Below, one piece after another: positions 1 to 8,100 of a DNA stretch of 18,353 nucleotides. The first letter of the stretch is position 1. Every line of letters begins with the position of its first letter. The notes beneath the pieces are model-generated. The model was not told where the DNA came from. It ran no database searches and was given only the letters and a program-made list of their open reading frames with translations. Where the stretch lies: assembly GCA_043730365.1 (NCBI GenBank), contig JAYTKJ010000857.1, forward strand, positions 1-18,353, read 5' to 3'. The position numbers and the translations under genes were made by a program. This DNA comes from VFZP01 sp043730365. GTDB lineage: Bacteria > Acidobacteriota > Terriglobia > Bryobacterales > Bryobacteraceae.

Positions 1-182
1 CTGACGGCGCTCGTATTCGTCGCCATGATTGAAATGGCGACGGGTAACCACGACATCTTCCGCCCAGCCAAAAGGAAATCCTCAGCGTTCTTCTGCCGGC
101 CGCCAAAGTAGGCCCCCAGAGCGATAGAGCCGCGGAAGTAGATCGCCAGGACCGTCCAGTCCAACGCGCCGAACTGCCCCAT
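1..182 (-). CDS. Sodium:solute symporter, N-terminal fragment
   Basis: This is the first 60 codons of a membrane transporter that continues beyond the left edge of the window. The translation begins MGQFGALDWTVLAIYF and continues with GAYFGGRQKNAEDFLLAGRKMSW and a hydrophobic stretch ending ATNTSAV. The order LDW, first membrane helix, YFG.RQ, then EDF.LAGR, then a second helix ending in a T.S motif is the standard N-terminus of the solute:sodium symporter (SSS) family, which imports sugars, sialic acid, amino acids or carboxylates with Na+. The substrate cannot be read from this fragment. The ATG directly follows the TAG stop of the upstream aminotransferase, with no intervening base and in the same frame, so the two are almost certainly one transcript. 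An arginine at residue 17 inside the first helix is odd for the family and could be a sequence error. Confidence 0.82.
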   Translation of the reverse strand, partial: MGQFGALDWTVLAIYFRGSIALGAYFGGRQKNAEDFLLAGRKMSWLPVAISIMATNTSAV

Positions 183-1558
183 CTATTGGCTGTCTTCCTG
201 CCGGAGGGTTCCCCTGTTCAAGTGTTCATCCATGGCATCTCCGATCACACCGACGGCCTCAAGCAGTGCGTCCTTATCAATGGTCAGCGGCGGGACGATC
301 TTAAAGAATCCTCGCCCCGTCAAAAACATCAGCACTCCCCGGCGAACACAGGACATCACGATTTCATCCGCGATCTCACAGAGCGGTGCGCCGCTCACCG
401 GGTCTTGCAAGTGTACTGAATAAAAAAGGCCACGGCCATTGTGCGTCTTTACATATGACCGATGCCTCTCCACCAAGCGGTCCAAAGCCACGCCCAGTTC
501 GTTTCCCAATCGCAATGAGCGTTCCACCAGGTTCTCTCTCTCGACGATGTCCAGGCAGGCCAGAGCGGCGGCGGCGCAAACCGGATTGCCGCCGAACGTA
601 CTTGACATCTCACCCGGGGCGGCAAGGTTCATGATCTCCTCCCGCGTCATCACGGCCGACAACGGTAGGGACGAACGGAGGCCCTTCCCGCAGGTAATCA
701 AACCCAGCACAATTCCGTAGTGCTCAAAGGCGAACATCCGGCCTGTCCGGCCGATGCCGCTTTGGATTTCGTCGGCAGTAACAAGGACGCGATTTCTGGC
801 GGCCCAATCCATCAGGCGCGTCATGTAGCCACTTGGATAGAGGGTGGTGGTCCAGCCCGGCATGCACTCGAGAATGATTCCCGCAATGGCTTCGGGCCGA
901 ATCTTGCGCGCCGCCAAATCCTCATCGAAGCCCCTCGAATCTGGGCCGCCCGGCAGCGGGAGTTGCCACTGGTAGACACGGTCCCGGCTGATGCCTTCCA
1001 CGAGCCCCTGGGGGGCCGCCTGCCAATTTGGCCGACATTAGTCCGCCCATGATAGTTCGACTCAATCGAGAGGATTCCCAGTTTGTCCGGGGCGATGATT
1101 AGGCCATGCTTGCGCATTAGGCTGAGGGCGCATTCGTTTGCCTCAGTGCCGGCGGAAAATAGAATGGCCTGATTCATTCCTTTCGGGACAATACCCGCGA
1201 GGCGCTCGAGCAACTCGCGGCGGGCCCGGGTTGAGAAGGCGTACGAAAAAACCAGCTTCGCGTCCAACTGGCGCCGGATGGCGGCCAGCACATCCGGGTG
1301 AGCATGACCAACGTTGGCTACAACGATGCCGCTGCTAAGGTCGATCCATTGATTGCCGTACGGATCCCGCACCAGAAAACCCTCCGCACTGTCGCATAGA
1401 ATCGGCGGCATCCCCGCCATCGACTGCGGCTCGACATTGCGAAGCCGGAGAATCTCCTCGATCGACTGTGGTGCGGGGATCGCGGTGACGATGCGGCGAT
1501 AGCGCGTGTTTACCGGCGGCGCCGGCACCGGCGTCAGGTTGCTAACGAGTAGTGACAT
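183..1558 (-). pseudogene. Class III (PLP) aminotransferase, two frameshifts
   Basis: This is a fold-type I, class III aminotransferase of the GABA/acetylornithine/dialkylglycine-decarboxylase kind, in three reading frames. Frame one runs from the ATG at 1558 (MSLLVSN) through RYRRIVTAIPAP, GHAHPDV, the PLP phosphate-binding FSAGTEANE and ends sensibly at NYHGRT near 1040. The next sensible residues, MSAKLAGGPPG, lie in a second frame (about 1038-1006). The rest, LVEGISRD onward to the stop at 183, is in a third frame and includes the PLP aspartate in DEIQSGIGRTG and the Schiff-base lysine in TCGKGL (codon 686-684). Corrected length would be about 458 residues, normal for the family. The second shift lies in adjacent runs of six C and four G, where sequencing errors are common. 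LG replaces the usual PD in front of LITCGKG, which could mean decay or poor sequence. The start gives a short leader with a GGTGA Shine-Dalgarno-like stretch. Confidence 0.78.
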
Positions 1559-1567
1559 TTCCGGTTC

Positions 1568-1583
1568 ACCAGTTGTACCAGTT
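1568..1583. promoter_or_regulatory. Direct repeat, 9-base period, candidate operator
   Basis: ACCAGTT occurs at 1568-1574 and again at 1577-1583, that is, AACTGGT twice with a 9-base period on the minus strand. It covers the putative -10 element of the minus-strand promoter. E. coli NanR, a GntR/FadR-type repressor of sialic-acid genes, binds GGTATA direct repeats with the same spacing, and this site lies beside a sialidase and a YhcH gene. The regulator itself is not in the window, so operator function is inference. Confidence 0.35.
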
Positions 1584-1600
1584 TGAAGGCGTGACATCAA
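1572..1600 (-). promoter_or_regulatory. Putative promoter of the aminotransferase-symporter unit
   Basis: On the minus strand TTGATG (1600-1595, four of six matches to the -35 consensus) is followed by exactly 17 bases and TACAAC (1577-1572, four of six matches to the -10 consensus). Transcription would start near 1565, only about seven bases before the ATG at 1558, giving a nearly leaderless message. The position in a divergent intergenic region supports it, but the assignment rests on consensus matching alone. Confidence 0.35.
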
Positions 1601-1603
1601 AAC

Positions 1604-1613
1604 ACACCGGTGT
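1604..1613. promoter_or_regulatory. Palindrome ACACCGGTGT, candidate operator
   Basis: This is a perfect 10-base palindrome just upstream of, and touching, the putative -35 element of the YhcH promoter. Its eight right-hand bases, ACCGGTGT, recur at 1647-1654 near the predicted transcription start, 41 bases (about four helical turns) downstream. Such paired sites around a promoter are common for repressors, but CCGG-rich words are frequent in GC-rich DNA. Confidence 0.3.
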
Positions 1614-1641
1614 CGACGTTGAGCGCCCGGTGGAGTACAAT
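1613..1641 (+). promoter_or_regulatory. Putative promoter of the YhcH-sialidase operon
   Basis: TCGACG (1613-1618, four of six -35 matches) is followed by a 17-base spacer and TACAAT (1636-1641, five of six -10 matches). Transcription would start near 1648 and give a leader of about 52 bases before the ATG at 1700. It is the best sigma-70-like match in the divergent region 1559-1699. Confidence 0.4.
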
Positions 1642-1699
1642 CGGGAACCGGTGTAGCCGGTCGAAACCTGCGGCCCCGGGCATTGAGGACAAAGAGGCA

Positions 1700-2269
1700 A
1701 TGAGCATTGATTTCCAGAACGTCATTCGACGGCGAGGTTTTCTTCGAGTCCTCGGCGCGGGCGGTGGGCTCGCCTTGATGGAAAACGCGCTGGGCACCGT
1801 GGAGTCGCGCCTGGTTCAGGGCCAATTGCAGTCGTGGCGCACTAACCCAAAACTCAAGAACCTGGAAGTTGCGTTTCGTTTTCTCGAAAGAAGCGACCTC
1901 AAAGACTTGCCGCTCGGGCGTCACGTGATAGATGACAAGGCCTACGCGATGATCGACAAGTCCGCTTCGCAGCCACCGGAGAAGGTTGAATTTGAGGCAC
2001 ACCGGAAGTACATAGATGTTCACTACATGATTGCCGGACAGGTGACTACCGGCTATGCGCCCATTGAGAGCCTCAAGCTCCACACTCCATACGATGAAAA
2101 AGGGGAGGCGGCGATGTACTATGTACCTGCTGTCTACACCAAGGTGAAGCTATACCCCGGGATGTTCGCCGTCTTCTTTCCTGGAGGTGGGCACATGCCG
2201 AACTGTCATCTGGATGGCTCTCACGAGCTTCACAAGGTTGTCGTCAAGGTCCGAGCGGATCATCCCTGA
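1700..2269 (+). CDS. YhcH/YjgK/YiaL-family protein with export-like N-terminus
   Basis: A 189-residue protein of the YhcH/YjgK/YiaL family (DUF386), a cupin-like metal-binding fold whose members sit in sialic-acid and other sugar catabolism operons and are thought to act on sugar intermediates. The domain covers about residues 38-185. Family marks are DDKAYAMID (78-86), FEAHRKYIDVHYM (98-110, with E99, H101, D106 and H108), PGMFAVFFPGGGHMP (153-167, with H165) and HKVVVKV (178-184). The usual length is about 150 residues. The extra 37 at the N-terminus contain RRRGFLRVLGAGGGLAL (10-26), which resembles a twin-arginine signal, although a cleavage site is not clear. The ATG at 1700 was chosen because GAGG stretches lie just upstream at 1685-1688 and 1694-1697, and because the longer reading from 1610 adds unconvincing residues. 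It leads an operon with the sialidase 34 bases downstream. Confidence 0.87.
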   Translation: MSIDFQNVIRRRGFLRVLGAGGGLALMENALGTVESRLVQGQLQSWRTNPKLKNLEVAFRFLERSDLKDLPLGRHVIDDKAYAMIDKSASQPPEKVEFEAHRKYIDVHYMIAGQVTTGYAPIESLKLHTPYDEKGEAAMYYVPAVYTKVKLYPGMFAVFFPGGGHMPNCHLDGSHELHKVVVKVRADHP

Positions 2270-2303
2270 GCGCATCGCCAGATTTGGAGAGGGAACCCAA
2301 GAC

Positions 2304-3893
2304 ATGCCCAATCAACATTACCGCCAGGCTGGCGCCGCAGGGGTCGTGTGTCTCGCGGCCCTGCTGCTGAGCGCATGCAGCGCTACCGACGGTCTCATCG
2401 CCACGGTCACCCAACCAATACACCCAGTGCTGATCCGAAACGACCAGAACGCGATGTTGCAGTTGGTGATTGACTCCAAGAGGACTTCGCCCGCCCGGCT
2501 CGAATCGCTCGAGTTCTCACTCGAAGGAACGGACGATGTCGCCGATCTTGCGGCGATCGAGGTATTCTCGACGGGCGCTAAACCTGAGTTTGCCGCGGAC
2601 ACACGATTCGGCGAGAGCACAACGCCCTCGGCGAAGGTCTCCTTCCGCGGAGATCAACAGCTTCAGACTGGCGCCAACGTCTTTTGGCTGTCCTGCCGCC
2701 TCAAACCGGCCGCAGACTTGTCTCACAAAGTATCGGCGAAGATAACGTCAATCGGCGTCGTGGGCGGAACGCTGGCTGTGGCAGAGCAACCGGCAGCCGT
2801 GCCCAGACGAATCGGCATCGCGCTCAGAAAACACAATGACGACAACGTCCATACTTATCGAATCCCGGCGCTGGCAACGGGCCCCAAAGGCACGCTTTTC
2901 TCTGTTTATGACATGCGCCGGCGCAAGTCGCGCGACCTGCAGGAGGACATTGATATCGGACTCAGTCGCAGCACGGACGGCGGCAGGAATTGGGAACCGG
3001 TTAAAGTCATTATGGATATGGGCGAGTACGGCAAGAAGCCGCAGGAAGAGAACGGTGTCAGTGATCCGGGAATCGTGATAGACCAGAAGACCGGCGAGGT
3101 CTTTGTATTTGCCGTCTGGATGTGGGGTAAGCTGGGCAAGCATCAATGGAGTGGAGACGGCTCCGAGGCTGGTTTCGAAATCGGAAAGAGTGCGCAGCTC
3201 ATGATGGTTCGCTCGAAAGATGACGGAGTAACCTGGACCAAGCCCGAGAATCTGACGCGGAAATTGAAGAAGCCTGAGTGGTGGCTATTGGCGCCGTCGC
3301 CGCAACAAGGAATCAATCTTCCCGATGGCACGCTGGTAATGCCGGTGCAGGGACGCGACGAGAAGGGCGTTCCCTTTGCCACGATTATGACCAGCCGCGA
3401 TCATGGCGTTACGTGGCTGGCCGGCACACCCGCCTTCAGCGGAGGCAACGAGTGTCAAGCCGCGCAGCTCGGCGACGGCTCCATCATGCTAAACATGCGC
3501 AACGATCACGAGCGCTTCCGGGCGGTGTTTGTGACGACAGATCTGGGGAAAAGCTGGCAGCCGCATGCAACCAATCGGAACACCTTGATTGAGCCTAATT
3601 GCAATGCCAGCCTCCGCCGGATCGACCTCAAGGAGGGCGGCGCCGGAGACCACATCCTCTTGTTCGCGAACCCGCAGTCGCAAAAGAGCCGGACTCACCA
3701 GACGATCCAGGTGAGCTTTGACGATGGCCAGACGTGGCCCAAGAAGAATCATCTGCTGCTCGACGAAGGCAAGGGGCGTGGCTATCCGAGTATTTCCCGC
3801 ATCGACAACCGGCACATTGGAATTGTGTACGAAGGGAGCCGGGCTGACGTGGCGTTCGAGAGGATCTCATTGGATGAACTGCTGCCCAAGTAA
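2304..3893 (+). CDS. Exo-alpha-sialidase (GH33), lipoprotein
   Basis: A 529-residue sialidase that releases terminal sialic acids from glycoconjugates, probably at the cell surface or in the periplasm. Residues 1-25 are a lipoprotein signal with lipobox LSAC and lipidated C25. Residues about 30-165 form the beta-sandwich domain seen N-terminal to bacterial GH33 enzymes (BNR-associated type). The propeller from about 168 shows YRIP with the first triad arginine R186, acid/base D211 in RDLQEDIDIG, E383 in GNECQ, second and third arginines R399 (NMRN) and R463, and nucleophile Y494 (GRGYPS). Five Asp-boxes are visible: 223-230, 304-311, 364-371, 411-418 and 471-478. All expected catalytic residues are present, so activity is likely. 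The start at 2304 follows GGAGAGGG at 2286-2293 and yields the signal peptide. The next gene begins 10 bases after its stop. Confidence 0.93.
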   Translation: MPNQHYRQAGAAGVVCLAALLLSACSATDGLIATVTQPIHPVLIRNDQNAMLQLVIDSKRTSPARLESLEFSLEGTDDVADLAAIEVFSTGAKPEFAADTRFGESTTPSAKVSFRGDQQLQTGANVFWLSCRLKPAADLSHKVSAKITSIGVVGGTLAVAEQPAAVPRRIGIALRKHNDDNVHTYRIPALATGPKGTLFSVYDMRRRKSRDLQEDIDIGLSRSTDGGRNWEPVKVIMDMGEYGKKPQEENGVSDPGIVIDQKTGEVFVFAVWMWGKLGKHQWSGDGSEAGFEIGKSAQLMMVRSKDDGVTWTKPENLTRKLKKPEWWLLAPSPQQGINLPDGTLVMPVQGRDEKGVPFATIMTSRDHGVTWLAGTPAFSGGNECQAAQLGDGSIMLNMRNDHERFRAVFVTTDLGKSWQPHATNRNTLIEPNCNASLRRIDLKEGGAGDHILLFANPQSQKSRTHQTIQVSFDDGQTWPKKNHLLLDEGKGRGYPSISRIDNRHIGIVYEGSRADVAFERISLDELLPK

Positions 3894-3903
3894 GGGTTTG
3901 GGA

Positions 3904-5145
3904 ATGACCAGTCGCCGCGCATTTCTGACTGCTACGGCTGGCGCGCTATTGACGGCGCTCCCGGCGAGGGCCGCCGATACAACCGGTGATCACGTGGGCT
4001 TTCATCGTCACTGGATGCGCCGGGGCGACGGTAAGGGTGGATGGCTTTCCCACCCGGCCGAAATCCAGTTCCTCCACCGAAAGCCCGGCGCGGGAATAAA
4101 GGCTTTCGGGATCGCCCAGATGGACAATGGCGAAGTGATCCTGGCCGCGAGTTGGGACGATGGCACGACGGCGAAAGACAAAGAGAAGCCAGTCATGGCG
4201 TTTAGCCGGGACGGCGGAAGAGGATGGAGCGAGTTCCAGTTAGTCGAGAACATGACCGGCCGTCCGGTGATGTTGACTTACGCGGGGAAGGGCCACGTCT
4301 GGTTTCAAACCGACATCAACAAGCCCACCAAACAAGTATTCAGCAGCGACTATGGCCGCACATGGGCGGAGCGCCGGGTCATTCAGCCCCCATCGATCGA
4401 TGGAAGCTTTGGCGGTATGGACGGGGCTTTCGGCAGTGAAGGCAATGCCTTGGTGGAGCTGGGCCCGGATGGAACGGCCAGGCGGATCGGCGTCATTGGC
4501 TACACGTACAAGAAAGGCACCAAGTTTCCAGACGATCCCGCTATCGGCATGCTCCGCTGGTCCGCTGACGGCGGACGCACATGGTCAAAGGAAACGATCC
4601 CCAAGGCTTGGTTCTGGCAAGACGAGTACAAGGGCAAGACCTATACACGTGGCGTCAGTGAGGGCTCGCTGGTTCGAGCGTCCAACGGCTGGTTGGTGGC
4701 GGCCCTACGGACCGACATGCCGTACCGCTTCGTGGAACTTCACAACGACAATCTCGAAGGCATTGCCATCTCGATTTCCAAGGATGACGGCGTCACGTGG
4801 TCTCCGCTCAACGTTCTCTATCAGGGGGGCCGGATGCATGCGAACCTCCTACGCATGCCCAACGGGCATCTGGTGATGACCTACATCGTGCGGCAGGACT
4901 ACGAAGGGATCCAGCGGGTGAGCTACCGCCGCGGTTGTGAGGCGTTGATTAGCCGTGACCATGGGCTCACCTGGAATCTCAAGGACAAATATGTGCTGGA
5001 CGAGTTCGAATACTCCGATGGAACTCCCTTGAGCCTGGCGTGCGGCCATCTGTCTTCGACACTACTGACTGACGGCCATATCCTCACCACGTACAGCAAC
5101 TACGTTGCGCAGGCGGCCGTGGTCATTCGGTGGAAGCCGCTTTAG
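3904..5145 (+). CDS. Tat-exported BNR-repeat (sialidase-like) protein
   Basis: A 413-residue beta-propeller protein. Residues 1-23 are a clear twin-arginine signal (SRRAFLTATAG, cleavage after ARA), so the folded protein goes to the periplasm. Five Asp-box repeats are visible at about 101-108, 147-154, 220-227, 292-299 and 350-357, and motifs such as NLLRMPNGHLVMTY and HLSSTLLTDGHILTTYSNY are of the BNR_2 sialidase-like kind. Unlike its upstream neighbour it has no YRIP/FRIP arginine motif and no obvious acid/base aspartate segment, so calling it a true sialidase is not justified. It may cleave another sugar or only bind carbohydrate. It is the third gene of a tight operon, starting 10 bases after the sialidase stop. 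Its TAG stop overlaps the TAA of the convergent receptor gene by four bases. Confidence 0.87.
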   Translation: MTSRRAFLTATAGALLTALPARAADTTGDHVGFHRHWMRRGDGKGGWLSHPAEIQFLHRKPGAGIKAFGIAQMDNGEVILAASWDDGTTAKDKEKPVMAFSRDGGRGWSEFQLVENMTGRPVMLTYAGKGHVWFQTDINKPTKQVFSSDYGRTWAERRVIQPPSIDGSFGGMDGAFGSEGNALVELGPDGTARRIGVIGYTYKKGTKFPDDPAIGMLRWSADGGRTWSKETIPKAWFWQDEYKGKTYTRGVSEGSLVRASNGWLVAALRTDMPYRFVELHNDNLEGIAISISKDDGVTWSPLNVLYQGGRMHANLLRMPNGHLVMTYIVRQDYEGIQRVSYRRGCEALISRDHGLTWNLKDKYVLDEFEYSDGTPLSLACGHLSSTLLTDGHILTTYSNYVAQAAVVIRWKPL

Positions 5146-8100
5146 AAATAGACCTTCAGGCCGAACTGGATGATTCGCATCGACTGCCGCAGCGAGCGAA
5201 TCTCGCCCATCCGCAAGGCGTCAGGTATGACGGAGTCTTGCGTGGCCCAGCCAATGCCGTTCGGCTGGCCGAACTGCGGAGTGTTGAGGGTATTGAACAG
5301 CTCAGCCCGGAACTGCAGTCGGCCCGCCTCACCCAACCCGGTGAGCTTCCAGTTCTTGTAAAGGGACAGATCGAAATTCTGTGCGCCAGGCGTGTTGAGA
5401 ATGCCGTCTCCGGCGTTACCGTAGTGGCACAACTCCGGTCTGCGCGGGATGTTGCATTCCGTGCGGGAAAAAGCCGTCGGGTCAAACCATTTCTGGCGGG
5501 TGGCCTCGGATCCAAGGCGTCCGTCAGCGATGCGGTCCGGCCGTGACTCACCCGAGTTATTCAAGTTTCCTCCGTTCAGGTTAAACGGAAAGCCTGTTCG
5601 AAACGTCACGATGCCGTTGGCCTGCCATCCGGCCAGCAACACTCCGGCGGGGCCTCTGAAGCGATTGAGGAAGGGCATCTCATAAACAAAGTTGATGACG
5701 GCGTTGTGAGTGACGTCAAAACCAAAACGCGCCCTCGAGAGCCGGCGGTTGCGCGGATCCTGGTAGCCGCCTGGAACGCCGGCGCCGCTCTCGTTGCGGC
5801 CGTAGCCTTCGCCAAGGGCTTTTGAATAGGTGTAGGAGAGGCCCATCGTCAGGCCGGACGAAGATCTTTTCTCGACGCTCGTCTGGAGTCCATGATAGAA
5901 GCCGTTGGCGTAGGAATCCAAGTAGCGTATGTTGCCGAGGCCCTGCGCTTCCTCGCCTTGGCCGCGGCTCACGTAAGCCTGCCAGGGGCGGCGGCGATTG
6001 AAGTCGGTGTCCGGTGATGGGTCAGGAGAATTGAAGTTACCAATCGACGTTTCGAGGTGTGAAGTCTTGCTACCCACGTACCCAATAGTAAGTTGAGTCT
6101 TCCACGGCAGCAGGCGCTGCACGTCAAAGCTCCACTGGACGTGCGAGGTGGTCCTGTTGTCCGGCGGCATGAGACTCAGATTGGTGCGCGCTGGCCCGGT
6201 GCCTGCGCCCGGAAAGAGGCTATCGAGCGTGAGGATCGGGGTACCGGGCCGGAATCGCCGTGTCTGAATGTTGTAGGATTGGCCCCCGTAAGTCAAGGGA
6301 ATGTTCTGGGCGGCATCGGTCACCTGATTGAACCCGAACGTGCCGGACTTAGGCGGCATCAGAATCAGGATCGAAAAGTTATTGATCTGTTGCGCATTCG
6401 CAAACCAGCCAAAGCCGGAGCGAACAACCCACTTCTCGGTGGCGCGGTAGGCCAGCCCGATGCGCGGCATGAAGAATCGGTTGGGCTCGGTGTAGAAAAC
6501 AAAGTCCTTGGCGCCGGGCTCCGGAATGAGCGTCGGCAAAGTGCGGCCGTCAGTGGCCTTAGAGAGAATGTCGAGCCGCAGGGACCGCCATCCGCCCAAC
6601 CGGTCCACAGGCGCCGAGAAGCGGTCCCACCGCAATCCGAGGTTGACGGTGAGTTTGCGGGTCGCCTTCCAGTCGTCGAGAAAATAGGCGCTGTACCGAT
6701 TTTGCCGGGCGTTCATGGTGGCGGCTCCCTCGCCGGTAGTGGAACTGGACGGGAATCCCATCAGCCAGCCAGCCAGTACATAGCCGCCCTCGCAGCAGCC
6801 CACCGAACCGCGCTTGGTGTTGCCGCCAGCCCGGTCCAGCGCGACTTTCCGGTACTCCACTCCCATTTTGAAATTGTGGCTGCGACGAGCCACCGAAATA
6901 TTGTCGGAGAACTGGTGAACGGTGTTGAAGTCGAACCCATTGCCCAAGTCACGGTCTCCGCCAATCAGAGTGGACGGGATGCCGGTTTCAAACGGCGTGA
7001 GCTTCCGGTTGCCGTCGGTCGCCACCCGGTATTGCCCAATCCCCAGCGCGTCGAGATCGAAGGTGGTGTTGGTGCGCGGGTTCCGGAATTCGTCATCCGC
7101 CTTGTTGAGGCCGTAGCGAAACTCGTTCAGCGTCGCCGGCGTGAAAATATGCACGTGCTGCACGGCAATATTGGCGGCGCGCGAATCGGTGAAGGTGGGG
7201 AAATTGGGATTCAAGGCGCGGTTGGTGTAACTCGAACGATCCGCGGCGTAGCGGACGAACATTTTATCCTTGTCGCTGAATTGATGATCGATTCGGACGA
7301 AAAACTGATTTCCCGCGATGACGTTGGGTACGGATCCGCGCGCGTTAACATCAAGAGGATCGGCAGGCTGGAACATGGGCAGCGGCTGAAACGTGTTGAC
7401 GAAGTTCTGGGCGTTCTTGTTGATACGCGATGCCGGAATGATGTTGGTAATGTTGCCGGCTATGTCGCGGAAAGGCTCGCCCGTCAGGGGATCGTAAATG
7501 ATCGCGGGCGCGCGGACCGGGCGTCCATTGACGACCGGCGGCGTCAACAGTGAAGAAAAATCGCCGCGCCGGAAAGCTTCCGGAAACCAGAAGGCCTCCT
7601 GCACCGATTCCTGCGTTTCCTTGCGGCCCTCAAAATTGAAACTCCAGAAAGTGCGGTTGCGGCCATCGTAGACTCTCGGCAAGTAGACCGGCCCGCTGAC
7701 GAACGCGCCGTACTGATTGCGACGCAAGCGATTCTTGGGCGCCAGCCTCGCGTTGGCGGGAAGCTGAAAATTGAGAAAGTAATCGCTGGCGTCGAAAGCG
7801 TCGTTGCGGAGGAATTCGTAGAGCGTCCCGCGGAAGCGATTCGTGCCGGATTTGAGTGCGATCTGAATGATCGCGCCGTTGTTCTGGCCGTACTCGGCCG
7901 AGTAAGAAGAGGTCTGCACCTTGAACTCCTCGATGGCATCGATCGAGGGCGAGAACACCATGGTGTTGATGCGCGGCTCGGTGGCGATAACTCCATCGAG
8001 AGTAATCTGCTGGTTCACTTCGCGCTGCCCGTTCGCGCTGATAGCCACGATGGAGCCGGGGATCGGGAACGATCCGGCGCCCGAGCCATCCAATCCCATG

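Noticed and set aside
1610..1699. Longer start for the YhcH-family gene at 1610
   Set aside because: The 30 added residues cover the putative promoter, show no family character and would place the twin-arginine segment too far inside; the ATG at 1700 has purine-rich sequence upstream.
1559..2083. Upstream extension of the aminotransferase frame on the minus strand
   Set aside because: The extra 175 codons are antisense to the YhcH gene and cross the promoter region; the family N-terminus begins at the ATG at 1558.
6093..7553. Open frame of 486 codons on the plus strand inside the receptor gene
   Set aside because: It is antisense to the well-supported Oar-like receptor, has no recognisable domain or signal, and is the kind of long shadow frame GC-rich coding DNA produces.
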